Shown here: positions 1-10,860 of the stretch, one piece after another
Layout of the letters: each line of letters opens with the position of its first letter
Position numbering within the stretch: the stretch's first letter is position 1
The notes under the pieces: model-generated
Told to the model about the DNA's origin: nothing
The model's database searches: none
The model's input: only the letters and a program-made list of their open reading frames with translations
Position numbers and translations under genes: made by a program
Source: Kappaphycus alvarezii
Taxonomy: Eukaryota > Rhodophyta > Florideophyceae > Gigartinales > Solieriaceae
Direction: 5' to 3'
Assembly (NCBI GenBank): GCA_002205965.3
Contig: NADL03000100.1
Coordinates: forward strand, 244,030 to 308,029
Length of the DNA stretch: 64,000 nucleotides

Positions 1-668
1 TATTAGAAGATCATCAATGTATACGACCATAAAGACATCAATACAATCATAAAATACGGTTCATTAACGACTGGAAAGTAGCCGGGGCATTGCATAAACC
101 CATCGGCATAACAAGGTATTCAAACTGTCCGTACTTCGTATTGAATGCAGTCTTTTCAACATCTTCAGGCTTCACCGTATCTGATGGAAACCAGTTTTCA
201 AGTCCAACTTTGAGAAGACTCTTGCGTCACCAAGCCTATCAAACATCTCATCTGATCTAGGCAAGGGCGCATTGTTCCTTTTCGTGATTCGATTAAGTCC
301 TCTATAATCGACCAACCTCTCAATTTGTCTTTCTCTTGGACGAAGAATAATGGTGATCCATAAGGTGACTTACTCGGTCTTATCTTCTTCTTTTGCAGAA
401 TTCTTCCACATATTCCTTTGCAGCTTTCAACTCGGCCGGGATAACTGAAACAATGGACGATGAGGTGGCTTAGAACCTTTCTCGACCTCAATCTCATGAT
501 CCACACTTCTTTTTGGTGGTAGTCCAGTGGGCAGTTCCCCTTTGAAGACATCCTTAAAATGAGACAACAGCTTCTCCAATTTAACACTCTTTTGACCTTT
601 GATTGCTGAGGCTTATTCAACTTTAACTCATTCACATTAACAATTGATACACATTGAAATCTCTCCAT
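1..668 (-). pseudogene. Ty3/Gypsy element A: reverse transcriptase fragment
   Basis: Minus-strand translation in shifting frames gives the N-terminal and palm parts of a Gypsy reverse transcriptase. There is a stretch of the SPYGSPLFFVQEKD type near 320-370. Upstream (lower coordinates) are AFNTKYGQFEYLVMPMGLCN and APATFQ blocks. A YIDD catalytic box lies at about 4-25, where the window cuts the gene. Frame changes at about 200 and 330 make it non-functional as read. It continues the protease and Gag pieces at 844-2180 on the same strand, so all three belong to one gag-pol relic. The family assignment is from the motifs; the exact clade is not determined. Confidence 0.85.
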
Positions 669-843
669 GATTCTTTCTTCTAATCAGGTTCCGGAATTTC
701 TTAACTCCAATGCTTGTTACTCTTACTTCTCGTATTACTTTTGTCATAGGAATAGCATCATCTCCAACCTTGACAACCGTTCTTGATAATCTATATCTGG
801 ATTGTTGGCAACATGCCACGGCATTCCAAGAAGCACATCATAT

Positions 844-1167
844 CTACAATCTGCAACGACCCAATTTGATGTATACAGATGCGAACCAATCTTCAATGTT
901 ACTTCTGATGACTTCAGATGCTACTTCCTCTGACTTCTTGCTTGAATGATTGACAGTGACTTTGACTTTCTTAAATCGAAACCTTTCTCTGTTTCGCGCT
1001 GCGAAGTCCCTTGATACTACGTTTGTATTACAACCATCGTCTTTGAGAACGGACACGTTAACATCATTCAATGTCCCATCAAGTAAGATCAATTCCTCCA
1101 TTGTAATATCTTCCTCATTGAACTGGTTGTTGTCATCACGACACTTAACGATATTATTGGACTCCAA
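844..1167 (-). pseudogene. Gypsy element A: aspartic protease segment
   Basis: A minus-strand frame of 107 residues contains VLKDDGCNTNVVSRDF, which fits the retropepsin active-site context of Gypsy elements that use a DDGC/DSGC-type loop in place of DTGA. It sits between the Gag-like piece and the reverse transcriptase piece, the expected order. In the element the protease would process the Gag-Pol polyprotein. The frame is open here but does not connect in frame to either neighbour. Confidence 0.65.
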
Positions 1168-1186
1168 CTAATCGCGGAGCTCTCTT

Positions 1187-2180
1187 TCACACGATCCCTT
1201 TGATTTTCTTCAACTTCAGAGCTATCACCAGTGCAAATATCTTTTTCAACACTGGACTCTGTATACTTTGTCTTAATTGCCTAACCTCTGCAACTAGACG
1301 TTTAAAGTCACTCATACTTGGTCCAACCTGAGCGTTCTTTCTTTCCGGCGGACCCCTTGTTTTCCGGGTCACTATCAATAACTTGAGCATTATTCGATGC
1401 AATCTTATTCTTTCGGTCATCATGTTTCCACGACCTACAGCCTACTTTATGACATGTAAAGCAGCGGTTCTCTTTGTACAACTTCTCTTTTTCGGATCAA
1501 ATCGACCATTCCTGCTTCGAACTTGACCATTGTTGTACCTTCTCTCCACGTTACCTATCTCCATTGGAACGGGAGCTTGATTTGGAACATAACTCGACTG
1601 TTCACCAAATCTGAGAATATGCCAGATCCACGTAAAGCGCTGTCAACATTTAGAGCAATTCGGGCAGCTCTTCGAAGTTCGTAACATTACTCTTGAGTAC
1701 TTCTAGCCTAACCTGCGGCTTAAGTCCAGAGACAAACTTATCTAACATTTCATCCATTGAAATTCCTGGGATACTCAGAGCCACATTTCTAAACTCTGAA
1801 AGATAAGCAGCAACAGAATACTTCTGATGCAGAGTCCTTAGCTTGTCTCTTGCACGTCGAACACTATCAGAGGGAATGAACTCAGCTCTTACCAGATTCT
1901 TGAAATTTCAAAAGAATCAGGAACTGTATTAGTGGCAACTTTCATGAACCACCAACTTGCAGCTGTGCCAGCAAGCAAGGTTGTAGCGTACATTATCTTA
2001 GCTCCATCATCCAACGATAGTTCTGAATTTTGCATTTGAGCTAGGTTAGGTACTGCTCGAGCTGATACAACCAAGTTTCCACAACGAGCCTATCCCTAGT
2101 GCCCTTGAACTGCTCCGGCTTATTCGGCTTTAAAACGAATTTTCAACCAACTTATTCTTAAACACTTGAACTCTTCTTTC
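1187..2180 (-). pseudogene. Gypsy element A: Gag capsid and zinc-knuckle relic
   Basis: Read on the minus strand in several frames, this gives the retrotransposon Gag core: a KPEQFKGTRDRLVVETWLYQ-like start near 2080-2160, then the characteristic LLAGTAASWWFM block near 1940-2000. Downstream near 1640-1860 come stretches related to RDKLRTLHQ, YLSEFRNVALSIPG and GLKPQVRLEV. At about 1430-1500 lies a CFTCHKVGCRSWKH knuckle, an unusual spacing compared with CX2CX4HX4C. At least four frame shifts break it. Gag would form the virus-like particle of the element. DNA from 2180 to 2900 has no recognised coding content and may hold the leader or LTR. Confidence 0.8.
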
Positions 2181-2908
2181 TATCCAAAATCCACTTGAAA
2201 CTTGTAGGGCCGTCCACGGCGACAAGTCCTCTTCCCCAAGAGAGTGCTAACAACAACTCTTCGTAACCACACTCGAGAGTACGGTGATCAATATCTGTTC
2301 GGAATATCCCCACCAGATTTTTCTTAAAGACCTTCCGATGTCCTTATCCTATGAGAAATGATCTCGAGTCGACCGAAAGGTACTTCTCAATCACTGCATT
2401 ACCCAATTATGGTGCTCCTATCTGATCAAACCTATAGCGTGTTACTCGAATCCTTGTTCCAGTCGGTCGACCTAGCTAACAGCCAATAGTCGAGAGGGTT
2501 TTTTTGAGGATACGTTAAGCGACTCGACGCAAAATAACCACAATCAAGGTAGGCGAAGATATTGAAGATACCTTCGTACCTTTCGAGTTCCCCCTGCAGA
2601 ACTAGAATAAATACACGCACCTGTCAATCCAGCCCACAGCCGTGGTAAACCCTGACTGCCTTCGGCCAACTGTTCGATGCTACCAGTGAAATGTAATATC
2701 AGTTGGGACAAAGAGAGACAGGTAAAAATATACTCAGATCTTTGACTTTGATTCATGAATAATTGTTGGTTGGGTCTTGGTGCCGCTACTCGGCAATAAC
2801 CGTCCCTTATATAGTGATTTTCACCCCCCTAAATGGGCGAGAAGTCACACATATCAAATATGCTGACTACATAGTTCCAAAGTACTCTAAACTACTGTAG
2901 AACACTAT

Positions 2909-3353
2909 CTAGTGTCTATTCGACCATGATCTGTCCTCATATGAGGCACACTTTGTCCTCATGTGAGGACAGTTTCCGTTACATTTTGGAAAGGTAAATG
3001 TTTGGAAGCCGAAATTTTTACTGGAAAAAGGGTTTTCATGTTAAGTTACAGTACAGTAATTTTTTACTGTACGTGCCGCCTCGTTTTTGAAACCCCCCAC
3101 GATAATACGAACTATTTTTCCTTCCAAAATGTGGTCGTTTTCACAACTTCTTGCGAAGAGCGGAAGCTGGTGAGGGAAAATTGCTCTAGGCTTAACCGAG
3201 GTCAACAATCTTGAAAAGTTTGTTTTGATCGGCCATCTACACTCATGAACTAATGCGGAGGGACAAGAAATGCGCTGAGGTAAAAAAGAATTGTATTGAA
3301 AAAAAGGGCTAAAAGTTGTCCTCATATGAGGATAACGGTCCAATAGACACTAG
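2909..3353. mobile_element. MITE-like element with terminal inverted repeats
   Basis: The left end begins CTAGTGTCTATTCGACC and the right end is the inverse, ...GGTCCAATAGACACTAG; about 36 bp match with a few differences. Each end also carries the palindrome CCTCATATGAGG. The 445-bp interior has no coding capacity. This fits a non-autonomous DNA element. The terminal CTAG could include a short palindromic target duplication, so the superfamily is unresolved. Confidence 0.6.
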
Positions 3354-3359
3354 AAACAT
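3352..3359. repeat. Left target-site duplication AGAAACAT of LINE copy L1
   Basis: AGAAACAT at 3352-3359 recurs at 4432-4439, exactly flanking the LINE insertion. It lies at the outer edge of the MITE-like element. Confidence 0.75.
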
Positions 3360-4431
3360 GGTGGTAGATCTTTATTTGTCGTACAATGTCGCACAGAGGC
3401 GTGCGGAGGGTATTTATAAATTAACTACGGATGCGGGCGGCGGGTAGAAACTTGTCGCGCCTGCATTATTTGGAGACTAAATGCAAAACGGGTAACGAAG
3501 TCGCGGAGCTCTGTTGAGGGGAGGAACCGCGACGGGAAGCAGCGAAGGAAGCAAGGCGGCGGAAAAAAGCCTTACCGTCGTCGCCCAAGGCGCCATAGAT
3601 ATCAATCCCGACGGGGGAGAGGAGGATATCGTTTCTGTTGCAGTAAGTGCCGTAATGACGATGTTTCTCGCGCTCTGCGAGTGTCGCGGCGGCGCCGGCA
3701 GTAACCGTACTTGGCGAAATGTGGCGGCGTGCGGAGGGGTGGGCAACAGTAACGTCGACGGCTATATCGGTACTGTGAAGCCCGTATGCAGCGGGTATGT
3801 AAATATCCATTCGTAGCACGGGGGACTCCGAATGCCCAGATGAGTCGGGAACCTGGTGGAGGAGCGGATGTTCGACGAGGGCGACGATCCCAACTTCCTT
3901 GCAGTAGCGGGCAAGAACGTTGCGGAGGATGTGGTGACGACGAGTCATTCCGTCTTCGTATTTGCAGGTCAACGCGTGTTGACCACTTGGATCTAAGACG
4001 GGTGCGATGTCGGCCGAGCGGCGGGAGCAGACCGGACAGCGAGTAGATCCAGGGAATAGCGCGATGCCGAGACGTAGAGCCAGAGCGACTTTCCAGGCGG
4101 AAGAGGACATGTACGTACCGCGGTGGGGGTGAGGAAGCGAAGAAAAAACAGTCGATGCGGAGGATGTGCGCACGGAGAGGAGCCGTGCTCGGTCGTGGGC
4201 TGCCGCGGACGAGAACAAGCTATCGGACTTCGATAGCCTGAGTTCAGTTGTGATCGCAGACTGGAGCCTTTCGCCGGGGACCGGCGATGAACAACGCTCG
4301 AAAAGAGCCGTAGCTGTAAGCGACGAAGACAGCTGCGGGTGGCGGGAGGATAAGAGCGAGATGGCAGACCGAGGGATCTCTTCCAAGTGGCGGTCCTGGG
4401 AAAGGGTAAGCAGGTCGGAGATAAGTCGAAA
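3360..4431 (-). mobile_element. LINE copy L1 (5'-truncated, restriction-like endonuclease type)
   Basis: The minus-strand frame at 3466-4386 (306 codons) carries the C-terminal half of a non-LTR retrotransposon polyprotein. A CPVC...H..C zinc motif (CPVC, then DPSGQHALTCKY and RRHHILRN) lies near 3880-4010. It is followed by a restriction-like endonuclease core with RMDIYIP and AVDVTVAHP (catalytic Asp residues) near 3730-3800. A conserved tail SPVGIDIYGALGDDG lies near 3570-3610. No reverse transcriptase domain is present, so the copy is 5'-truncated, as expected for incomplete target-primed reverse transcription. TSDs of 8 bp flank it. One C is missing at about 3511 compared with copy L2 (5055-5336), which alters the last residues of the protein. 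Confidence 0.85.
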
Positions 4432-4439
4432 AGAAACAT
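4432..4439. repeat. Right target-site duplication AGAAACAT of LINE copy L1
   Basis: Matches 3352-3359 exactly; it marks the 5' border of the truncated LINE. Confidence 0.75.
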
Positions 4440-4569
4440 CCAGATGCGATACAGCAATGCATCAGGAAAAATCTATACGCAAAATAAAACTAAAAATAAT
4501 ATTGCCTCGCCAAATATACCTTGCTGGGAAGCGTGCAGAGGCCTCCAGAACCACCTAGAACCAACCAGG

Positions 4570-4745
4570 TTGACCTAGATTGTTACACGAGTCGATCCCA
4601 GGTCCAAAGTACTCAGGACAACCACAATCGACTCAAAAAGGGTATACCGACACAGTAATGGGAAGGAACTACGCTCCCTAAAATGCTACCTTCAGACCAG
4701 CCATCAAGCAGGCCACATTGGACATGACGGCTGCTGCGGCGTGCC
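4570..4745 (+). repeat. Dispersed repeat family F, copy 1 (partial)
   Basis: It shares the order 'CCACAATCGACTCAAA', 'CCGACACAGTAATGG', 'CTCCCTAAAATGCTACC', 'GCCATCAAGCAGGCC' with copies at 17735-17910, 18275-18450, 21355-21745 and 57265-57475. It lacks the TTGGAAGATATA end seen in those copies. It is non-coding as far as I can see. The DNA between 4746 and 5045 shows no gene. Confidence 0.7.
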
Positions 4746-5045
4746 CCTACCCGGCGTCGAACACCGAAACCTTCTCCCCCTAAAAGGCCACTTTAAGACC
4801 AACGATAAAACAGCCCGCGTTGGACATAAGGACAGCTTCTCCTTGCATCGCGACCCCGCTGCCCCTTGTCATTGGCGCGATGGCAACATTCTAAAATGCT
4901 CTTCAATCATTCTCTGTAGTGGTATATAAGACTTGATTGGTGCAGGTGACAGGTGTTATTCATGACTGAAATTCTCAGAAAATTTGCAGTTTTTTTATTT
5001 AACCAGATCCACGCAACTCCATGTTGGAAAATAGACAAACGCATT

Positions 5046-5054
5046 ACTAACCTT
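5046..5054. repeat. Left target-site duplication ACTAACCTT of LINE copy L2
   Basis: ACTAACCTT at 5046-5054 recurs at 5337-5345, bracketing a 282-bp insertion. Confidence 0.8.
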
Positions 5055-5336
5055 CAACCGAAACGATATCCTCCTCTCCCCCGTCGGGATTGATATCTAT
5101 GGCGCCTTGGGCGACGACGGTAAGGCTTTTTTCCGCCGCCTTGCTTCCTTCGCTGCTTCCCGTCGCGGTTCCTCCCCTCAACAGGAGCTCCGCGACTTCG
5201 TTACCCGTTTTGCATTTAGTCTCCAAATAATGCAGGCGCGACAAGTTTCTACCCGCCGCCCGCATCCGTAGTTAATTTATAAATACCCTCCGCACGCCTC
5301 TGTGCGACATTGTACGACAAATAAAGATCTACCACC
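5055..5336 (+). mobile_element. LINE copy L2 (3'-terminal 282 bp)
   Basis: Nearly identical to the reverse complement of 3360-3620. It starts inside the C-terminal tail (SPVGIDIYGALGDDG...), keeps an open frame through QQELRDFVTRFAFSLQ to a stop at about 5268, and ends with a short 3' UTR containing AATAAA-like sequence and a GATCTACCACC terminus. The 9-bp TSD and severe 5' truncation are hallmarks of LINE insertion. Comparison with L1 shows CTCC here against CTC there. Confidence 0.88.
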
Positions 5337-5345
5337 ACTAACCTT
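5337..5345. repeat. Right target-site duplication ACTAACCTT of LINE copy L2
   Basis: Exact repeat of 5046-5054. It immediately precedes the LINE E segment. Confidence 0.8.
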
Positions 5346-5372
5346 TTCATTACTCACAGTAAACCAAACCCA

Positions 5373-7671
5373 ATGCCGGCTTGCCCCTACTTAACGCCAG
5401 AACTTGTTCTCCGGTGCGTTCGGGGCTTTCCAAGGGGTAGCGCCGCAGGGGGATCCGGACTCCGCCCAAACCACCTTGTTGAGCTTTTACAGGTCCCACC
5501 AGTTGTCAATGGCGGACGAAGCTTGCTAGCTGCTCTAACTAGTGTGGTCAACTTGCTAGCCAACGGGAAGGCCCCTGCGGCTATATCGGCATGGATCGCA
5601 GGTGCGCCGCTTACGGCACTCCTAAAACCAGACGGCGGAATCAGGCCGATCGCCGTGGGCGAGACCTTACGTCGCCTGGTGGGAAGATGTTTGCTGACTC
5701 GCATTTCCGAGAAGGCTTCCCAATACTTTCGGCCACTGCAGTTGGGAGTAGCAACGTCAGGAGAATCTGAGGCAGTTGTCCACGCTGTACGGCGACTTTA
5801 TGAGGAGCATGGCGAATCGGCAGAGTATGCACTGTTAACCGTTGACCTTCAAAACGCATTCAACCTGGTCAGCCGGAGTGCGTTTTTGAAGGAGGTCGAG
5901 CAGAGGTTCCCAGAGCTCTTACCTTGGGTCAATTACACGTACGCGGTAAACCCGGGTCATCTGTGGTGTGGGATGATATGCTCCGGAGCGTGGTAGGCGT
6001 GCAGCAAGGGGATCCCCTGGGTCCACTTTTTATTCTCCCTTGTGCTGCAAAAAGTGACGCGGGAACTGAAAACCCGCCTGGAAAATGTGGGCGACGCCAC
6101 AGGCAGGCCTTCTGCACTCCTGCAGCTGTGGTACTTGGACGATGGGTACATAGTGGGCACCCACGAAGGCCATTCGAACGGCACTAGAGTTCCTCTCTTC
6201 CGTGGAGGTGCGCGGCTTTGGGTTTGCACCTTCCGCGCATGGATAAGTGTGCCGTCTGGTGGCCAACCGCTCCCCCCCCGTCTGTTCAGCAGTCCTTCCC
6301 AGCCGACCTTCGGCAGGACTATAGTGAAGGGAACAAGTGCTCCGCGCCCCAATCGGATCGGACCTATTCGTGGAGCGGGAGTTCTCAAAGCATGTCGCTT
6401 CGCTGAAGCCTCTCCTCAGCGCTTTGGTAACCCTGGAGGATACTCAAGTAGCTCTCCATCTACTACGGACCTGCTTCGGCGTATGTCGCATTAACTACCT
6501 CCTACGTGTAGTTCCCCCTCATTCTACTGCTAAAGGGGCTGGGGAATTCGATTCCGCTGTTGAGGCTACACTGCGGGAGTTGATGGGCGGGGTTCTGGAC
6601 AGCAATACTTTTCGGGAATTGCAACTCCCTGTGGCGCCCTTCGGCCCCCTCAAGCCAACTTTTGGCATTGGGCTTCGCTCTGCGAAGCTCAGTGCGGCGG
6701 CTGCGTTCCTTTCCTCCGTGTCCCTCACGCGTGCCCTTTGCTCTACCCTTCTGGCTGTGCTACCGAACACTGCTCTTCATTCATACAAATCCGCAGTTCG
6801 GGCGCACGACGACTGGAAGACTCAAGTGGCACCCGAGAATGTGGTCCATTTCACGGCTATCGACTCAGTGCAGAGGTTTGGGCAGGGGCAACTCGTCCGC
6901 CCAGTTGAGGAAAAGGCCTTTGATGACATGCCGAAGGGAGATGAGAGGACTGTTGCATTCCGAGCCTCGTTGTCAGTGGAGGGTTGCAAGGACTGGCTGT
7001 CATGCCAACCGGCTCCGGGGTTGGGTACCTACATCCCGGACCGCAATTACAAGACGTGGTTGCAGTTCTATTGCAGGGTGCCACTGTTTCCTCCAGCTTC
7101 GAAATGCCACAAAGGGGTATGCACGACCCTCATGGATCAGTATGGTGACCACGCGCTGTGCTGTGCCTATGGATCCACACGCGGGTGGCGGCATGACTCC
7201 CAGACACGTTTGTTTGCTGCAGATCTCTCCAAAGCTGCCCGACACCCTGTCCTCGAGCCGCCACAACCCGGCCATGCAGTTCGCCCGGACATCAAGGCGC
7301 TTGGAGAGAACGGGGGCACGGACTATTATGACGTAACCGTTATCCATCCCCTGACCCCCGCCCGCCTTCCCTCCCTGGCGCGATGCCCACTCAAGCCCCT
7401 TAACCATGCTCGCCTGGGCAAGGACACTCGCTTTGCCGAGTTAATACGTTCCAAGGGTCCTGGGCATCGCTTCATTGCGCTTCCACTCTCCACGTTGGGG
7501 GGCTGGCACCCTTCCACTCGGGACTTCGCCAACCGGGTTGCGACTGGTATTGCCGCACGGGCAGCCATTCCGATTGCTGATGCGCAGCGAACATTGTTCG
7601 CTCGTCACGCGGCGAGACTCGTCCAGAATAACGCCAGTTGTTTGTTGGAAGGAGTTTTGAGCGACACCTAG
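5373..7671 (+). pseudogene. LINE E: reverse transcriptase plus restriction-like endonuclease polyprotein
   Basis: The largest LINE here. Residues from 5373 include FPRGSAAGGSGLRPNHL (RT motif 0/1), KPDGGIRPIAVGETLRR (motif 2), LLTVDLQNAFNLV (motif A), GVQQGDPLGPL (motif B, near 6000) and LWYLDDGYIVG (motif C, near 6125-6160). A continuous frame at 6337-7671 (444 codons) holds the C-terminal domains. They are a CHKGVC...YGDHALCC...RHD zinc region near 7105-7195 and a restriction-like endonuclease with RPDIKALG and DYYDVTVIHP near 7280-7355. The tail STLGGWHPSTRDFANRVATG follows near 7485-7550, with the stop at about 7669. The RT part is broken by several single-base shifts between 5950 and 6340. 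The N-terminal DNA-binding region is absent. GC content is clearly higher than the flanking DNA. The family is R2/NeSL-like by domain order; the clade is uncertain. Confidence 0.88.
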
Positions 7672-7880
7672 GCCGCAACTTGAAATTGTGTATACAGTGT
7701 ATTCCAGAGAACCTCCGTTCTGAGGGTATGTACAGTAAGTGGTTACCCTACTTACAGTAGTCCTAGTGTGCGATTGCTCTTAGCCGGAAAATTAAGTATA
7801 CCAACCATTCAAGTAAACCCAATTCCTATTAAGTATACCAACCCATTCAAGTAAACCAAATTTTACCCAATTCCCCCCCT
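7672..7880 (+). repeat. LINE E 3' UTR
   Basis: It follows the E stop codon and contains CCAGAGAACCTCCGTTCT, AAGTGGTTACCCTACTTACA and repeated ATTCAAGTAAACC units. Pieces of it recur at 10070-10160, 10480-10700 and 10705-10860, so it is part of the element and not unique flank. Confidence 0.7.
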
Positions 7881-9155
7881 TATCGTCAAGGCATCAACCG
7901 CATAACGCCATGCGAAATTTCTGCAAATTAGCACTAAAGAAAAGTGACAAGTTGTTCAGATCGAAGAGTAAAACACCAAAGCATTTCCTGAGGTGCTCGG
8001 ATGCCACGTGCTCGATTATCCCTTCCCCCATACTGCGCTGGATGTCATAGAGAATACTGTAAAGTACAGTACTACAGTATACGCGTAGTACCGTACACGG
8101 CGGGGGTCCTTCTCAACCTGAGTATTTGAGTATGTATTGCTTGACAATGTTTGACGACCGCCCCTCAAAGAAATAAATGCGTAAGAAAGTACTGAAGTAG
8201 GCTCAGGGTACCACCGTTCTAGTCTAGGACCCCTAGATTACTGTTCTCGAAGTGTACTGTACTGTACCGTTCAGCAGCAAGGCATGAAACGGTTTGGAGA
8301 ATATTATTACGGTAGTAGTGGGAAATTCGCTTCGTCATCAAAAAGCTACCTGCAGTCTTCATGTCCATGACCATTCAAGCACTTTTAGACTGGCTAATTG
8401 GTTTGCTTATTGGTTCGAAGTTTGCAACTCGTTCAGGGATGTAGATACTGAATGCATTAAACTTCCTTCCAAATGACCATGCACTTCAAATTACCGGCAA
8501 ACTCAAGTTTTAATTACTGAAAGATTAAATTCGATCAAATGCTGTCTTATTCAATTACCGTGCAAGGTACGGTATCGCAAAGCTGATCTGTTGCAGTAAA
8601 TGAAGCTCCCTTGCTTCCCCGCTTTTCCGCGAGTGGCACCCTCGAGAGAGTTCATACTAATGTTTCGTTTTCGAGCTGTTCCTCTACCCAATAGAATGGG
8701 GTGAGTGGGTCAAATGGGTGGGTTTACTTATTTTTCCTAATAAAAGCAATCGCAGAAGAGGCAAGTGGGGTTGGTTTAGTGCGAGAGGTACAAATATCGG
8801 GAGCACTCTGAATTTGCGGTCAAATCATAATTCAGGATCAACATTACGAATAACGGAGCATTTCTACCAACTAAATCCTAGCTGATAGCCAGGTCAACCC
8901 GCAAACCGCACAGGGGTAACCATCAACGCGGCTTGTCCTTAAAGAAGAATGGCCCTCCCCCTCAAGTACTGGTCCAGGTATCCAGGAGAATTTAGACAGA
9001 CTCTGTGCAATGCTTAGGGTGAACGGTTTGTGAGTGAGTAAAAGCATCTGAGCCGTTATCCAGTTGACGTGGGATGAGGAAAGCCAGAGCATGGTAGAAA
9101 TAAGTGACGCAACTCCTGACATTTGAAGTTCTGTGTCGACCGGTGGAGGGGGAAG
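7881..9155. other. Intergenic stretch without a recognised gene
   Basis: I see only short overlapping frames without family motifs. Several TACTGTA/TACAGTA words cluster at 8050-8095 and 8240-8265. Confidence 0.5.
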
Positions 9156-9230
9156 GTTTGGGTGTTTTACTCTTGGAAGATATGTCCGATCTATGGTGGA
9201 TGCACGGGTTAGCCATTGCATTGCGTTTCT
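9156..9230 (+). repeat. Dispersed repeat family F, copy 2 (end only)
   Basis: GGGTGTTTTACTCTTGGAAGATAT near 9168-9192 matches the family F terminus. The rest of the unit is absent. Confidence 0.6.
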
Positions 9231-9584
9231 ATTGTACGTGCCAATGAAATGTTTACTTCATTTGCAATGGAAGATACCATTCGACGACCGCGAAAAACTT
9301 CAGACTATTCGTTGGTACATAAGAAATTACGTGCCATTGATGCACGTGAATGAATTCTGTCAATGGAGCTCAGAAAAGTGAAGGAAATTGGGTTGTTTTG
9401 CTGCCCGGAATACTGTAGATGGTCGAGTCCGGCAAACTTACATTCTAACCATACTGGAATATCGATATTACACAAAACCAGCGCACAATTCTGTTTTGAC
9501 GTACTTGTCCCACGTGGTTTTAGGGGCGCGGCAGCCGGCTGTAATTGACATTACATTTCCAACACCTGAGATTGCTGACATGGG

Positions 9585-9660
9585 ATGAGTTTGGCTGTTT
9601 CATTCTTGGAAGATATATTCGACATTATCTCGAAGCTCTCCAGACAGCACACAATTGCTC
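9585..9660 (+). repeat. Dispersed repeat family F, copy 3 (end only)
   Basis: TTGGCTGTTTCATTCTTGGAAGATATATTCG matches the family F terminus with a few changes. No gene is recognised in 9660-10070. Confidence 0.55.
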
Positions 9661-10069
9661 CTTGCACTCTATGACTCCTGATATTAGTCACGATTATCCT
9701 TTAGTACTAAACCATCTTACACTTTTCCCATCCAGACAACCTCAATTGAAAGAGCATTCTGACATAGTAATTCGGAGTCCAACCTCTCTCGAAAGCCAAC
9801 TTGCTCCTTTGTAGTTGGTGTGGTGAACATTTATTTAAAACTCCTGACTAATATTTGGTGGAGAAGCTCCAATATTTGTATTGTAGATCCTGCCACGTGG
9901 CTTGAATGCAAGTTCATAGAAGTCATAACCTTTGCACCACTAGCAGTACACCAACCCTACACCAACCATGAGTTCCTCTTCCTTAGACCAATCCATCAGG
10001 CGAAAAAATCTTTCAAATGTAAACCACCCTATACCAACCCATTCAAGTGAACACCAAAAACACCCTATT

Positions 10070-10160
10070 AAGTGGTTACCCTACTTACAGTAGTCCTTGT
10101 CCGCGATTGCTCTTAACAGGAAAATTAAGAATACTAACCCATTCAAGTAAAAACGCATCG
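10070..10160 (+). repeat. Fragment of LINE E 3' UTR
   Basis: AAGTGGTTACCCTACTTACAGTAGTCCT and the following AAAATTAAG...CCCATTCAAGTAAA match 7738-7830 in the same order. Confidence 0.7.
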
Positions 10161-10299
10161 TACGGTTTCGCAATTGGCTTGACAATGATACGATATCTAC
10201 GCTTCGGTACAAATTTACTGGATACCAACCCACATATCTACCACAGTAAATTAACCCCCTTTCTATTCAGTAAAACCTATCACCCTATTAACCCTTCTC

Positions 10300-10700
10300 C
10301 TCTCCACGTTGGGGGCTGGCACACGACTGCTCAGGACTTTGCCAACCAGGTTGCGACTGGCATTTGCCGCAAGGGCAGCCGTTCCGAATGCTGATGCGCA
10401 GCAAACATTGTTCGATCGCCACGCGGCGAGACTCGTCCAGAATAACGCCAGTTGTTTGTTCGAAGGGGTTTTGAGCGAGACTTAAGGCCATCAGATATAT
10501 CTTTCAAGAGTAAAACATCCAAACATTTCCCCCTTAAGGCCACAGCTTGAAAGGCACTTAAGGTCACAGCTTGAAAGTGAATATATTCCAGAGAAACTAT
10601 ATTCTCAGGGTATGTTAGTGGCCATCCATATTGGGCCTCATCAGCGATTGCTTTTATTAGGAAAATTAAGTAAACCACCCCATTTGACCCTACATTGCTT
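10300..10700 (+). mobile_element. LINE E family, 3'-terminal fragment
   Basis: 10305-10485 matches the C-terminal coding tail of LINE E at 7485-7671 (STLGGWH..., then QNNASCL-type ending). After the stop come two 3' UTR blocks with CCAGAGAAACTATATTCTCAGGG. A family F end (TATATCTTTCAAGAGTAAAACATCC) interrupts between them at about 10492-10530. The piece is 5'-truncated and non-functional. Confidence 0.8.
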
Positions 10701-10704
10701 AATT

Positions 10705-10860
10705 AACCACGTTTTGAGGCGACTCTTAGTGTCACAACTTGCAAGTACGTACGTGTGTTCAAAGAACCTCCGTTCTTGGGTATATCGGTTGCTACACAAA
10801 TTATGTCTTTGTTAATGTCGTCATCAGGAAAAATGAGCAAACCCAATTAACCCCATGAGC
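10705..10860 (+). repeat. Second decayed LINE E 3' UTR fragment
   Basis: TTTTGAGGCGACTCTTAGTGTCACAACTTG, then AGAACCTCCGTTCTTGGGTAT and GGAAAAATGAGCAAACCCAATT, correspond to 7660-7840 with divergence. Only the end of the coding tail is present. Confidence 0.55.

Noticed and set aside
6662..7336. Long alternative frames over LINE E and the Gypsy C pol
   Set aside because: They overlap frames with clear RT, zinc and endonuclease motifs and have biased, motif-free composition; shadows of the real frames.
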